Of a stretch of DNA of 64,000 nucleotides, positions 47,721 to 58,524 are shown piece by piece. Under the pieces are notes generated by a model. The model was not told the origin of the DNA and ran no database searches. It worked only from the letters and a program-made list of their open reading frames with translations. The translations under genes were made by a program, and so were the position numbers. The stretch comes from Neoehrlichia mikurensis (GTDB taxonomy: Bacteria > Pseudomonadota > Alphaproteobacteria > Rickettsiales > Anaplasmataceae), in the NCBI RefSeq assembly GCF_019186785.1, contig NZ_CP066557.1, positions 620,001 to 684,000 on the forward strand, written 5' to 3'. Numbering within the stretch: position 1 is the first letter of the stretch; each line of letters opens with the position of its first letter.

Positions 47721-48335
47721 ATGGCAGTTTTTGTGCATAATAATGATTTACCTGAAAATTTGAATTTTGGTGATGTTATTGCAGTTGATACTGAAGCTAT
47801 GGGTCTTGTACATAGACGTGATAGGTTGTGTTTGGTGCAATTATCTACAGGTAATGGTGATGCTCACTTAGTTAAGTTTGTGGATGGTTGTTTCGATGCT
47901 CCAAATTTAAAAAGGATACTTTCTGATAGTAATATACTTAAAATTTTTCATTTTGCGCGATTTGATATAGCAATTATATATTATTATCTTAAGATTTGGG
48001 CTGTGCCGTGTTATTGTACAAAGATAGCATCAAAGCTAACTCGTACTTATACTGATCATCATGGGTTAAAAGATTTATGCTATGATTTTTTAGGCATAAA
48101 ACTCAGTAAGGTACAACAGTCTTCTGATTGGGGGCATGAAGTGTTAACATCTGATCAACTTAGTTATGCAGCATCGGATGTATTGTATTTACATGCTATA
48201 AAAAATAAGTTAGATATAATGCTGCGACGTGAATGTAAGCAGGAAATAGCTGATGCTTGTTTTGCATTTCTTCCTACAAGAGCAGAGCTAGATTTGTTGG
48301 GGTGGGGTGATGATATATTTAGTCACAGCACTTAA
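47721..48335 (+). CDS. RNase D-like 3'-5' exonuclease (DEDDy)
   Basis: A single-domain exonuclease of 204 residues. DEDD motifs: AVDTEAMGL (Exo I), HFARFDIAIIY (Exo II), and YAASDVLYLHAI (Exo III with the Tyr of the DEDDy class). It lacks the HRDC domains of full-length RNase D, as is usual for the short alphaproteobacterial form. It probably trims structured RNA 3' ends. It lies 66 bp after ctrA and 44 bp before dnaN. Confidence 0.92.
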   Translation: MAVFVHNNDLPENLNFGDVIAVDTEAMGLVHRRDRLCLVQLSTGNGDAHLVKFVDGCFDAPNLKRILSDSNILKIFHFARFDIAIIYYYLKIWAVPCYCTKIASKLTRTYTDHHGLKDLCYDFLGIKLSKVQQSSDWGHEVLTSDQLSYAASDVLYLHAIKNKLDIMLRRECKQEIADACFAFLPTRAELDLLGWGDDIFSHST

Positions 48336-48379
48336 TTAGATTGTTTGTTCATTGTGTAAGAGTTTATGTGTAAGGGAAC

Positions 48380-49507
48380 ATGAGTGCTTTGTTAAAAAAT
48401 AATTTGCAATTTAAAATTGTAAAAGAAGATTTATTTCAGTCTTTAGTATATATTAATAATATTATAGAAAGACGACAAAGTATTGTTGTTTTGTCGTGTG
48501 TTAAAATTGAAGCAAAGGGTAATGTTATAAGTTTAACTGCTACTGATCTTGATATTTCAATAGTTGCTTGTATTAATGCTGATGTTATTTCTGATGGTAT
48601 TGTAGTAACATCTGCTCAATTGCTTTATGATATTGTGAAAAAACTTTCTAACAACACTGAGATAATATTTAAAATTAAAAATGGAAAATTGGTTATAGAA
48701 TGTGGAAATGCAAAATTTTCTTTGCATATTGTTGATCCTGATAAATTCCCTATTATTGAAAATAATGAGTTAGATTATAAATTTGATTTGAAAGTGGAGG
48801 TTTTAATAGATCTACTAAGTAAAACAAAATTTGCTATGTCAACAGAAGAAAGTCGATATAATTTAAATGGTGTTTATTTACATATCAATGATAATGTTTT
48901 ATGTTGTGTTGCAACAGATGGTCACCGATTATCGTTAATGCAAACTGAAAAATTTGACAATGAAGTTTTTGATTTTGGCATTATTGTACCTAGAAAAACT
49001 GTTAACGAAATACTAAGGATTATTAGTAATGATTATACAGATAAGGTTATATCTATTAGCTTATCAAAAAGAAAAATTTGCTTTAAATATAAAGATTATG
49101 TAGTGACATCTAAAGTAATAGATGGTGTATTTCCAGATTATAAACCAATAATTCCACAGGTTGAGGGTAAGCATGTATCTATAGAATCCGAGGTATTATT
49201 AAGTGTTATAGATCGTGTATCTGTTATTGTATTTGACAAAGTAAAAGTAATTAAGTTAGATTTTACTCATAATAAATTACTAATAAGTTCTGCTTCTTCT
49301 GATCAAGGAGATGCTATAGAGGAGTTAGATATAGATTACATTGGAGAAGATATTACTATAGGACTAAATGCTAAATATTTGATGGAAGTATTATATTGTA
49401 TCAAAGGAAGATGTAAATTGATATTCCGTGATGGTAGTACGGCGATTGTAATCCAGGACCAGGATATAGAGCGAGCACTTTATATTATAATGCCAATGAG
49501 GATGTGA
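48380..49507 (+). CDS. dnaN: DNA polymerase III beta sliding clamp
   Basis: Ring-shaped processivity factor. 375 residues, three-domain length. Family text: ATDGHRLSLMQ (domain II), FPDYKPIIPQ, and the C-terminal IIMPMRM matching the usual (V/Y)-x-x-x-M-P-(M/V)-R-x ending. It is not next to dnaA or recF here, which is common in Rickettsiales where the replication cluster is scattered. Confidence 0.96.
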   Translation: MSALLKNNLQFKIVKEDLFQSLVYINNIIERRQSIVVLSCVKIEAKGNVISLTATDLDISIVACINADVISDGIVVTSAQLLYDIVKKLSNNTEIIFKIKNGKLVIECGNAKFSLHIVDPDKFPIIENNELDYKFDLKVEVLIDLLSKTKFAMSTEESRYNLNGVYLHINDNVLCCVATDGHRLSLMQTEKFDNEVFDFGIIVPRKTVNEILRIISNDYTDKVISISLSKRKICFKYKDYVVTSKVIDGVFPDYKPIIPQVEGKHVSIESEVLLSVIDRVSVIVFDKVKVIKLDFTHNKLLISSASSDQGDAIEELDIDYIGEDITIGLNAKYLMEVLYCIKGRCKLIFRDGSTAIVIQDQDIERALYIIMPMRM

Positions 49508-49816
49508 TGTTAAAATATTATGTATTATGTGATAAATTAGTATTATAGTACTGAATTTATTGGGGATAGAGTTTAATATGTACTTAAAAACGCAGTGTAG
49601 TAGGGATTTTATTTATATTTTTGATAAATAAAGAAGAAAGTTTTATGATTTTTTAAAAGTATAGACTATGTAATTTTTATTTACCAGCATAAATATTATT
49701 ATGTTAATAATATTTAATTTAATATTTTAGATAGGGAAATGTGGTTAATTTATAACTACTATGCTTTATTATTGTTCTATTTAATTTTGCTGATATAACA
49801 TATGTATATATGTTAA
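49508..49816. other. 309-bp gap between convergent dnaN and glmS
   Basis: AT-rich; no gene, RNA or clear terminator recognised. Confidence 0.5.
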
Positions 49817-51628
49817 CTATTCCACTGTTACAGATTTGGCAAGATTTCTTGGTTGATCAGCATTTATCCCTTTTTTAATTGCAAGTGTATATGCAATTAG
49901 TTGCATTACAACTGTATATGCAATTGGTGATGAAAAGAAGTTTGTCTGAGGTAGTTCTATTACTTGAGTACAAAGATTTTGTAATTTTAGAGAACCTTTT
50001 TTATCTGTTATTGCTATAACTATACCTTCCCTTGCTACTATTTCTTGAATATTAAGAAAATTTTTTGAGAATAACTCATTGTATGGTGAAATGGCAATTG
50101 TGAGTATTGATTTATCAATTACTGCAATAGACCCATGCTTCATTTCTCCCGCTGCAATACCTATGGTATTAATATAAGATAATTCTCTGATTTTCAAAGC
50201 ACCTTCTAAAGCCACCCCGTAGGCAGTACCTCGGCCTATAACAATAGTATGATTATATTTTAAAATTGTACTTGCTACTAAATCAATATTTTTTACTTGC
50301 AAAACATGTGATATATGTGTTGGTATCAATGCTAGATAATTTATAAAGTGTGATAAGTCATGAGAAGAGTTGTTCTTTATTTGAGCTAAATGTACAGCAA
50401 AACATGCTAGAACGGATAATTGAGCCGAAAAAGTTTTTGTAGATGCTACACCTATTTCTACTCCAGCTAAGGTTTTTAAGGCAATATCTGAAGCTTGCTC
50501 CATACTATTCCCTGGTACGTTTGTTAAACTAATAATTTTACAATTATGTTTTTTTGCATAGTGTAATGCTTCAAGAGTGTCAGCTGTTTCACCTGATTGC
50601 GATATTAATAACACAATGTCTTTTTCTGAAAGAGAAATATTTTTATAACGAAATTCAGATGCTATATCTAAATAAACTCGTACATTAGTAATACCTTCTA
50701 TCCAATATTTTGCTATTAGTCCAGCAAAATATGAAGAACCGCATCCTATTATTATTATAGAATCTATGTTACTAAAATAATCGATATCATTAAATGCTAA
50801 TATTGAATTATTATTGTTAATAAATTGACTTATTGTATTATGTACTATTTGCGGTTGTTCGTATATTTCTTTAAGCATGAAATAAGGATATTGACCTTTA
50901 CTAACTTCACCAATTAAAAAATTACTAGCAAATGTGTTACGATGAACTTTGATATTATTATTGTAGATTTTTATATTATTTGAATGAATTTCTGCAATAT
51001 CATTATCTTCCAAGTATGTAATTTTCTGTACATGATGAATTAATGCATGTGCATCAGAAGATACAAAATTAGTATTCATGCCATACCCTAATACTAGAGG
51101 CAGCCCGTTCTTTGCTGCTATTAATAGATTATTATGATCTGTAAATAATACTATAATAGAAAATTTCCCTGTTAATTTTTTAACAGCTTTGGTTACAGCC
51201 TCACGAGGTGATAATCCTAATTTTAAATTAAGTTGTATAAGATGTGGTATAACTTCGGTATCAGTTTTAGTAATAAAAGCCAAAGTTTGTGCTTCTAATT
51301 GTCTTTTTATTTCCATGTAATTTTCTATAACGCCATTGTGTGCAACGGCTACTTTATCAACACATATTGGGTGTGCATTATTGATTGTTGGAGCTCCATG
51401 TGTAGCCCATCTAGTATGTGCTATACCAATTGTGCTAGTAAATGTACTGTCGGATTTTATAATATTACTTAAATGAGTAACTTTTTTACTAGACTTTTTA
51501 ACTTGTATACCATTACTAAGTATTGCAACACCACAAGAATCATAACCCCTATATTCTAACTGGGATAACCCATGCAGGAGTAACTGCACAACAGAATATT
51601 TGCTGACTACCCCAAATACACCACACAT
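49817..51628 (-). CDS. glmS: Glutamine-fructose-6-phosphate aminotransferase
   Basis: First committed step of amino-sugar (UDP-GlcNAc) synthesis. 603 residues, full length. The class II glutaminase domain starts MCGVFGVV, with Cys2 becoming the N-terminal nucleophile, followed by HTRWATHG. Two SIS domains follow: IIGCGSSYFAGL and ISQSGETADTLEAL, then the C-terminal NLAKSVTVE. Its retention is of note because Ehrlichia lacks lipopolysaccharide and has little or no conventional peptidoglycan. It lies downstream of yajC on the same strand. Confidence 0.97.
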   Translation of the reverse strand: MCGVFGVVSKYSVVQLLLHGLSQLEYRGYDSCGVAILSNGIQVKKSSKKVTHLSNIIKSDSTFTSTIGIAHTRWATHGAPTINNAHPICVDKVAVAHNGVIENYMEIKRQLEAQTLAFITKTDTEVIPHLIQLNLKLGLSPREAVTKAVKKLTGKFSIIVLFTDHNNLLIAAKNGLPLVLGYGMNTNFVSSDAHALIHHVQKITYLEDNDIAEIHSNNIKIYNNNIKVHRNTFASNFLIGEVSKGQYPYFMLKEIYEQPQIVHNTISQFINNNNSILAFNDIDYFSNIDSIIIIGCGSSYFAGLIAKYWIEGITNVRVYLDIASEFRYKNISLSEKDIVLLISQSGETADTLEALHYAKKHNCKIISLTNVPGNSMEQASDIALKTLAGVEIGVASTKTFSAQLSVLACFAVHLAQIKNNSSHDLSHFINYLALIPTHISHVLQVKNIDLVASTILKYNHTIVIGRGTAYGVALEGALKIRELSYINTIGIAAGEMKHGSIAVIDKSILTIAISPYNELFSKNFLNIQEIVAREGIVIAITDKKGSLKLQNLCTQVIELPQTNFFSSPIAYTVVMQLIAYTLAIKKGINADQPRNLAKSVTVE

Positions 51629-51676
51629 GCAAGCACCTAATTGTAACAGCTATAATGGAAAGTACTAACTATAAAT

Positions 51677-52036
51677 CTACTTTTCCTCAGATACTGAAGC
51701 AAAAGACTTTTTAGTTTTATTTATTACTTCAGATATTGAAGATTTTAGCACCTTTACTTCTACGCCATCTGCAATTTCTATAAAAAGGTGCTGATTGTTA
51801 GTGTCAACTTTGTTGACGCATCCTAATATACTACCAGATACTACAACTTTATCACCTTTTTTAATACTATCTAATAACTTGTTATGCTCCTTAATTTTTT
51901 TTTGTTGTGGCCTAATAATTAGAAAATAAAACACAACAAAAATTAAAACCAGCGGTACAAAACCTGCAATTGATGCCCCTATTCCTGCAGTAGATGGAGA
52001 AGACACTGATGTAGCAAAAGCTTCAGAAAAAAACAA
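51677..52036 (-). CDS. yajC: Preprotein translocase subunit YajC
   Basis: Small inner-membrane component of the SecDF-YajC complex. 119 residues with one transmembrane helix (about 25-43) running directly into RPQQKKIKEHNKLLDSIKKGDKVV, the YajC signature, then an SGSILGCVNKV block. The C-terminal tail is short and charged. It is 48 bp upstream of glmS. SecD and SecF are not adjacent. Confidence 0.95.
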   Translation of the reverse strand: MFFSEAFATSVSSPSTAGIGASIAGFVPLVLIFVVFYFLIIRPQQKKIKEHNKLLDSIKKGDKVVVSGSILGCVNKVDTNNQHLFIEIADGVEVKVLKSSISEVINKTKKSFASVSEEK

Positions 52037-52121
52037 TACTTAACCTATCAAAAATATATAACTACTTTATAAAAAATCAAAATCTTTGTCAAGCTAGTTT
52101 ACAAGCAAATTTTTTTACATA

Positions 52122-53390
52122 TTATTCACAGGATCCAATATCATATCTGTACACGCCATCTGGCCAATCCAATAAGTCCAAAGCAGCGTATGCTTGGTGC
52201 TTTGCACTTGCTAAATTATCGGCTTCAGCTACAATGTTTAAAACTCTTCCACCATTAGATATTACATTACCATTACTATCCAATTTTGTTCCCGCATGAA
52301 AAACATTAATATTAGGCAATTTTTCAATTGCATCTAAACCTTTTATGATAGATCCTGTTTTATATTCATCAGGATACCCTTTACTTGCTACTACAACACA
52401 TACAGCAGATTTATTATTAAGTTCTACAACTTCATTCCCAAGTTTACCTTTAGCTGTTAATACCATTAATTTTAACAAATCGGAATTAAGTCTTGGAAGT
52501 ATAGATTGTGTTTCTGGATCACCAAACCTTACATTGTATTCAATGAGCTTTGGTTCATTTTTTTTAATCATTATGCCTGCAAATAACATTCCCTTAAATT
52601 GTATATTCATATTGAACATTGCTTTAATGGTGGGATATATTATTTTTTGTACAATAATATGCTCCATTTCTTTGCTAATAATGCCTGGAGAGGAATAAGA
52701 ACCCATTCCCCCTGTATTAGGTCCTTTATTGTTATCGTGTATAGTTTTGTAATCTTGAGCCACTCCTAGTATTACAGGATTAGTACCATCAATTAAAGTA
52801 AAGAAGCTAATCTCCTTACCCCCATCAAGGAATTCTTCAATGATAACTGCTTCTCCTGCTTGTCCAAATTTCTTTTTAACAAGCATTAGATCCAACGTAT
52901 TATAAGCTTCCTCAATAGTGTGACATATAACAACACCTTTACCACTTGCAAGACCATCAGCTTTAATTACTAACGGTAATTTATTTTTATTTATAAATTG
53001 CTTTGCTGATTGTACATCAATGAAATATCCGTATTTTGCTGTGGGAATATTATAACGCGTACATAATTCTTTAGTAAATCCCTTTGAATATTCAAGTCTT
53101 GAAGCAGCTTTTGATGGACCGAACACTAAAATGCCTTCATCAGTTAAGGCATCTGCTAACCCATTAACTAATGCAGCCTCTGGTCCAATAACTACTAATT
53201 CAATTTTTTCTTTATTACATAGCTGAATTACTTCTATAAAGTCATTTATGTTAAGATCTACTAAGGTAGCTAAATTAGACATTGCTTCACGCCCCGGAGC
53301 AACAAAAAGCTTTCCAATCATAGGAGACTTTTTTAAATAATGCAGCAATGCGTGCTCACGTCCTCCAGCTCCAATAACTAATACATTCAT
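52122..53390 (-). CDS. purD: Phosphoribosylamine-glycine ligase
   Basis: ATP-grasp enzyme that joins glycine to phosphoribosylamine in purine synthesis. 422 residues. Motifs: [14 protein letters not shown] at the N-terminus, the ATP loop [41 protein letters not shown], and the metal site [11 protein letters not shown]. It acts in the same pathway as purK and prs in this window, though the genes are scattered. Confidence 0.97.
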   Translation of the reverse strand: MNVLVIGAGGREHALLHYLKKSPMIGKLFVAPGREAMSNLATLVDLNINDFIEVIQLCNKEKIELVVIGPEAALVNGLADALTDEGILVFGPSKAASRLEYSKGFTKELCTRYNIPTAKYGYFIDVQSAKQFINKNKLPLVIKADGLASGKGVVICHTIEEAYNTLDLMLVKKKFGQAGEAVIIEEFLDGGKEISFFTLIDGTNPVILGVAQDYKTIHDNNKGPNTGGMGSYSSPGIISKEMEHIIVQKIIYPTIKAMFNMNIQFKGMLFAGIMIKKNEPKLIEYNVRFGDPETQSILPRLNSDLLKLMVLTAKGKLGNEVVELNNKSAVCVVVASKGYPDEYKTGSIIKGLDAIEKLPNINVFHAGTKLDSNGNVISNGGRVLNIVAEADNLASAKHQAYAALDLLDWPDGVYRYDIGSCE

Positions 53391-53569
53391 TTTATGATGA
53401 CCAAAAAATACCTATATAACCTTATAATTTGGTATCTTATGCTACCATAAATTATATAATTGTCAATGTAAATATAGTACTTGACTACGTTTTTGATAAA
53501 GAACTTGCCTTAATAATTGTTTTATGTTTTAATTTTTTTTAAAATTGTTGTGCTTTCTGGGAAAATTTA

Positions 53570-54295
53570 ATGAATTTCTTGAAAATTGTTTTTATATTAT
53601 ATTGTATATTCTTTAGTAGCTATGTTGTGGCAGATGTTAAAAATTTTGAGGAATCAGCTTCTGCACTTTATAATCTTGGTATTCAGCAGTTTAAAATTAA
53701 GAAGTATAAGGATGCAATAAAAACTTTCGCAAAAATTGAAAGCTTATATCCTTTTTCAGAATTAGCAGTAAAGGGTCGTTTAATTGCTGCAGTTGCAAAT
53801 TATGAAATTGATGATTATGTTAGCGCTAGTGATTTAGTAGATGATTATATACAAATGTATCCTAATAGTCAAAATATAGACTTTGCCTACTATTTACGTA
53901 TTATTTCTAAATATATGCAAATTCAAGATATAGATCTTGATCCGAAAGTAGCTTATGAAGTATTAGAGTTATCAAATGAGTTTATAAAGTTGTTTTCCAA
54001 TTCTGAGTATGCTGTATCTGTAAAAAAAGGATTAACAAACGTTAGACATCATGTGGCAGGGAAAGAGTTTTCTATAGGGAATTTTTACTTAAAAAGGGGT
54101 GAATATATTGCAGCGCTTAAAAGATTTAATGTTATACTTGCTCAATATGATGATACAAAATATTTTCCAGAAAGCATATATAGGATTTATGAAATATATT
54201 TAGCTTTAGGAGATAGGGAAACATCGCAAAAGTACTTATCAATGTTTCAAAAATGTTGTAAGGATAGTATTTGGATTAACTTAAATAAACAGTAA
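53570..54295 (+). CDS. bamD: Outer membrane assembly factor BamD (ComL-like)
   Basis: TPR-rich component of the BAM complex that inserts outer-membrane beta-barrels. 241 residues with a signal sequence (1-20). The TPR pattern is clear: ALYNLGIQQFKIKKYKDAIKTFAKIE, then YPFSELAVKGRLIAAVANYE, a block of the type usual in BamD. Most BamD proteins are lipoproteins with Cys at +1 of the mature form. Here the signal region reads FFSSYVVADVKN, without a lipobox cysteine. It is divergent from purD. Confidence 0.9.
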   Translation: MNFLKIVFILYCIFFSSYVVADVKNFEESASALYNLGIQQFKIKKYKDAIKTFAKIESLYPFSELAVKGRLIAAVANYEIDDYVSASDLVDDYIQMYPNSQNIDFAYYLRIISKYMQIQDIDLDPKVAYEVLELSNEFIKLFSNSEYAVSVKKGLTNVRHHVAGKEFSIGNFYLKRGEYIAALKRFNVILAQYDDTKYFPESIYRIYEIYLALGDRETSQKYLSMFQKCCKDSIWINLNKQ

Positions 54296-54499
54296 ATTAT
54301 ACTTAATTTTAATATTAGTTAATAGATTAGAAAATTTTTTTAATTAGGATTTTATATAAAATGTTCTTTACTTAAGATTAAGTAAAGGTTTATTAATATA
54401 ACAGCATTATTATTTAATAATATAATTATTCTGTTGTTTTTATTATGAACTACCTTGTGCTATATAATTTAAGGTATGAAAAATAAATCTCTTCTTAGA

Positions 54500-55375
54500 T
54501 TATTTAGATAGTATTATTACGGCAAATAGTAAAAATAAGTAGTAAATTGAATAAGTAAATAACTGCTTATAACGTAGTGCATTGTTATGCTTAAATATTC
54601 TTAATACATGTATTAGAAATATTGTTCCAAGTATTGTTGCACTTATTTCATATAATATTGTATATTTAACAAAGATACCTGGGAATAATGTGATAGGAAT
54701 AAGAATAAGACTATAAAAAAGAATATGAAGTTTTGTTTTATGTATACCATAAACAACAGGCATCATAGGAATATTTGCTTTTTTATATTCATTGTAATTT
54801 AGAAGTGATAAAGCCCAAGAATGAGGTGGTGTCCACATGAAAATAATACTAAAAAGTATAAGACTTTCTAATGAAATGGAACCTGTAACGGATGTCCATC
54901 CAATTATTGGAGGAAAGGCTCCAGCTATACCACCAATAACTACATTTTGTGAAGTTCTTCTTTTTAATATTATGGTGTATATTATTATATAGAAGTTGAT
55001 ACTAATGGTGAGTATAATAGCAGATATATAATTGACAGAAATTGCCATTATGGTAATTGATAATATTGCAAGCACTAATCCAAATTCAAGTACAGTACTT
55101 TTTTTAATTTTGCCAGCAGGTATAGGACGATTTTTTGTACGTTTCATTATTGCATCTATATCGCTATCATACCACATGTTGATAGCCCCTGCTGCACCTG
55201 ATCCTAGAGCAATACATAATATAGATATAATAGCAATAAAAGGATGTATATTACCTGGAGCTATTGTCATTCCTGTAATACCCGTAAATACAACTAGGGA
55301 CATAATTTTTGGCTTTAATAATTGACAATAATCACCAATGGAAGCAATTTTCTCTTCTTTTGTATTTAAGGACAT
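54500..55375 (-). CDS. ctaB: Protoheme IX farnesyltransferase
   Basis: Converts heme b to heme o, the precursor of heme a for cytochrome oxidase. 291 residues with about seven hydrophobic segments. The prenyltransferase signature NMWYDSDIDAIMKRTKNRPIPAG holds the catalytic Asp-rich motif, and a second block PPHSWALSLLNYNEYKKANIPMMP follows. It starts two bases after the coxA stop, as last gene of the coxB-coxA-ctaB operon. Confidence 0.96.
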   Translation of the reverse strand: MSLNTKEEKIASIGDYCQLLKPKIMSLVVFTGITGMTIAPGNIHPFIAIISILCIALGSGAAGAINMWYDSDIDAIMKRTKNRPIPAGKIKKSTVLEFGLVLAILSITIMAISVNYISAIILTISINFYIIIYTIILKRRTSQNVVIGGIAGAFPPIIGWTSVTGSISLESLILFSIIFMWTPPHSWALSLLNYNEYKKANIPMMPVVYGIHKTKLHILFYSLILIPITLFPGIFVKYTILYEISATILGTIFLIHVLRIFKHNNALRYKQLFTYSIYYLFLLFAVIILSK

Positions 55376-55377
55376 GA

Positions 55378-56934
55378 TTATTCTATTTTTGGAATTTCAT
55401 TGAAAGTATGAAAAGGTGCAGGAGATGGAATAGTCCATTCTAATGTATCTCCTCCCCAAGGATTACTAGGAGCTTTTTTGCCATTTTTCAAAGTTATTAT
55501 TACAATATAAATAAAGAATAAAGCAGAGATAAAAGATAATAGTGCCCCTAAAGAGGATATATAATTCCATGGTATAAAAGCATCCGGATAGTCAGGAATT
55601 CTTCTAGGCATTCCTGCAAGTCCTAAAAAGTGTTGAGGAAAAAATGTTAAATTAGTTGCGATAAATGTAATCCAAAAATGTATTTTCCCTAGACGTTCAT
55701 TATATTGTTTACCTGACATTTTACCTATCCAGTAGTAAAATGCTGCATATGCTGCAAATAAGGCTGCAATAGACATTACATAATGAAAATGTGCTACAAT
55801 ATAGTATGTATCATGTAGTACTTTATCAATACCACCATGAGATATTACAATTCCTGTTAGTCCACCAGCTGTAAAAACAAATATGAATCCTATTGCAAAT
55901 AACATTGGAGTTTTAAATTCAATATTACCACCCCACATTGTTGCGATCCAACTGAATACCTTTATACCTGTTAATACTCCTATTAACATAGTTGTTACAC
56001 TAAAATATGTAATTGCTTCTGCACTTAATCCTACAGTAAACATGTGATGTGCCCATACAACACCACCAACTGTTGCTATACCGATTAATGCAAATACCAT
56101 ACCTAAATATCCAAATACTGCTTTATGGGAAAACGTTGAAATAATTTGAGTGATAATACCAAAAGCTGGGAAAATGATAACATATACTTCTGGATGGCCA
56201 AAAAACCAAAATAAGTGTTGAAATAGAAGAGGATCGCCTCCACCTGCAGGATCAAAGAAGCTAGTTCCAAAATTACGATCTGTTAAAAGCATTGTAATTG
56301 CACCAGCTAATATTGGTAAAGTAACAATTAGCATGAAAGATGTTAATAATATTGTCCACACAAATAAAGGCATCTTTAATAATGTCATGCCTGTAGCACG
56401 CATGTTGAAGATAGTTACTATGAAATTCACTGACCCAGCAATAGAAGAAATGCCGGCAACATGTAGAGCAAAGATAGCAATGTCTACAGATGCATCAGGA
56501 TGGGAAGCAATATAAGATAATGGTGGGTAAAGTGTCCATCCTGTGCCAGCACCTTCGCCTATTAATATAGAACTTATTAAAAGAATAAGAGAAGCTACAA
56601 GCAGCCAAAAGCTTACATTATTTAGTCGTGGGAATGCCATATCTGGTGCTCCTATTAATAATGGAACAAACCAATTACCAAAGCCTCCAGTTAGTGCAGG
56701 CATAATCATAAAAAAAACCATAACTAATGCATGACTTGTAACAATTGTATTATAAAGTTGGTAATTATCATGAAGTACATTAATATGCGCGAGTTGAGCA
56801 CGTATTATAAGTGATAAAAGCCCTCCTACTATTCCACCAATAATTGAAAATATAATATACATAGTACCTATATCTTTATGATTAGTAGAAAATAGCCAGC
56901 GTTTTATTCCTCTTGGTAAGTGTTCATCATTCAT
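55378..56934 (-). CDS. coxA: Cytochrome c oxidase subunit I
   Basis: Catalytic core of the aa3 terminal oxidase in the inner membrane. 518 residues, twelve membrane spans. [14 protein letters not shown] opens the protein; the CuB/Tyr crosslink region is [18 protein letters not shown]; the K-channel lysine lies in LTGIKVFSW; the heme ligand pair region is [14 protein letters not shown]. It lies 14 bp after coxB and 2 bp before ctaB. The copper chaperone gene ctaG is in this window at 8994-9518. Confidence 0.97.
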   Translation of the reverse strand: MNDEHLPRGIKRWLFSTNHKDIGTMYIIFSIIGGIVGGLLSLIIRAQLAHINVLHDNYQLYNTIVTSHALVMVFFMIMPALTGGFGNWFVPLLIGAPDMAFPRLNNVSFWLLVASLILLISSILIGEGAGTGWTLYPPLSYIASHPDASVDIAIFALHVAGISSIAGSVNFIVTIFNMRATGMTLLKMPLFVWTILLTSFMLIVTLPILAGAITMLLTDRNFGTSFFDPAGGGDPLLFQHLFWFFGHPEVYVIIFPAFGIITQIISTFSHKAVFGYLGMVFALIGIATVGGVVWAHHMFTVGLSAEAITYFSVTTMLIGVLTGIKVFSWIATMWGGNIEFKTPMLFAIGFIFVFTAGGLTGIVISHGGIDKVLHDTYYIVAHFHYVMSIAALFAAYAAFYYWIGKMSGKQYNERLGKIHFWITFIATNLTFFPQHFLGLAGMPRRIPDYPDAFIPWNYISSLGALLSFISALFFIYIVIITLKNGKKAPSNPWGGDTLEWTIPSPAPFHTFNEIPKIE

Positions 56935-56948
56935 AATTATGGTCCTAA

Positions 56949-57731
56949 CTAAAGTTTATGTTCTTTTACCCATTTAGCAAATTCTTCCTTACTGACGGCT
57001 ACTATTGTAATAGGCATAAATCCATGTAGCCTACCACAAAGTTCAGAGCATTGTCCATAGTAAACGCCAGGATTTTTGATATTAAACCAGGTTTCATTTA
57101 GTCTTCCTGGCACTGCATCAATTTTTACTCCAAGAGCAGGGACTGCCCAACTATGTATTACATCTGCACCTGTAACTTGTACCAATACATTTACATTTGT
57201 TGGTACTATAACCTTATTATCTACCTCAAGTAAACGTAATTCCCCTTCTTTTAAATCATTAGAAGCTTTCATGTAGCTATCGAACTGAATATTGTAGTCT
57301 GGATATATATAACTCCAATACCATTGATAACCAATCGCCTTTATCGTTAGTTCAGTTTTAGGTATTTTTTGTTCCTGTTGAATTAATTTTACGTTACTTA
57401 TTGTAAGAAACCCTACTAACATTAATGGAATAACTGTCCATATAATTTCAAGCAATGCATTATGAGAGTTTTTAGTGTTAAAAGTTATTTGATCATTGTC
57501 TTTTTTACGGAATCTGATTATTATATATGTCAGCATGCTAAAAACAACAGCCGCTATTATTAACATTATTATCATTACAAAATTGTGTGAATGTATAATA
57601 TGTTCCATAGTGTCAGTTGCAGGGTCTTGAAAGCCCATTTGCCAAGGGTATGCCGTAGATGCAGCATATAAATTACAATAATAACATACTGTGTTAAATA
57701 TAAAAAGCAAGCAAGGGTAAATTATTAACAT
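56949..57731 (-). CDS. coxB: Cytochrome c oxidase subunit II
   Basis: Takes electrons from cytochrome c through its CuA centre. 260 residues: signal segment (1-24), two transmembrane helices (about 50-72 and 93-113), then a periplasmic cupredoxin domain. CuA ligands are visible: the His in [12 protein letters not shown] and the cluster [16 protein letters not shown] (two Cys, Glu backbone ligand, His, Met). The aromatic patch is [11 protein letters not shown]. First gene of the oxidase operon. A degraded copy of its first-helix region lies at 59918-60070. Confidence 0.97.
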   Translation of the reverse strand: MLIIYPCLLFIFNTVCYYCNLYAASTAYPWQMGFQDPATDTMEHIIHSHNFVMIIMLIIAAVVFSMLTYIIIRFRKKDNDQITFNTKNSHNALLEIIWTVIPLMLVGFLTISNVKLIQQEQKIPKTELTIKAIGYQWYWSYIYPDYNIQFDSYMKASNDLKEGELRLLEVDNKVIVPTNVNVLVQVTGADVIHSWAVPALGVKIDAVPGRLNETWFNIKNPGVYYGQCSELCGRLHGFMPITIVAVSKEEFAKWVKEHKL

Positions 57732-58524
57732 GCAATTATAGTTTTAACTAGTTTACCTTTCTATCATTATAGTTATAAAAATGCAAGAATTTTTGTGCTA
57801 GTAGTGCTTCTGATTATGAAATATCAATGCTGATTATATGTTTGTTATAATTTTTATTATTGATAGAATGTGTCAATACTTTAAGATAATTTTAATAAAT
57901 TATATTATATCGAGTTTTAAAGTATAAAATTATCAGGAAATTTATTTCTAAGGTTGATGTTGGAAATTTTATTGTTTCCGTAGTAGTAATTGTAAATTAT
58001 CATATAAATTTTTATAGGAATGTTGTGTATAACTAATTAGTTAGTTTAAATTACATTTTAGATTTCTTCATTGTATTGTTTATTTGAATAACAATTATAT
58101 TGTTACAATAAAGTTATAAATATCACTACAGTAGTTCTGTTATGATATTAGTTATGTATTATTGTAATTGAATATTAAAAGAGAAATTAATAGGGCAAAG
58201 TTAAGTATAATATTGTATCTATGATTGACAATAAATTACCTCAATAAGATAGATATTGACAAGAAGTCAAAGAGCGGTTACGGATACAATTAAAATTAGT
58301 AGAGTAGCCTACATTAATTAGTTACATGCGGATAAGTGATTTTTATTATAGTTGAAATTGATAAATAATAATTTTTGATTAATCAAATATGGGGTGTTGT
58401 TTACTATTTATAAATTTAACAAATTAACTAATGCAAAATATTTATTAGTTTACAGAGGATATTGTGGATAGCAATGCATTTTGCTTATTATCGAGGTATT
58501 TAAATTACAAGTATGTTTAGAGTA
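57732..58524. other. AT-rich non-coding gap (793 bp) with one less AT-rich patch
   Basis: No intact gene. A patch at about 58250-58345 stands out by slightly higher GC and reads, on the plus strand, KERLRIQLKLVE before a stop. It may be debris of a regulator-like gene, but the similarity is too short to assign. Confidence 0.45.

Noticed and set aside
52345..52698. Plus-strand 117-codon frame opposite purD
   Set aside because: purD is complete with all motifs; this is antisense of its ATP-grasp region.
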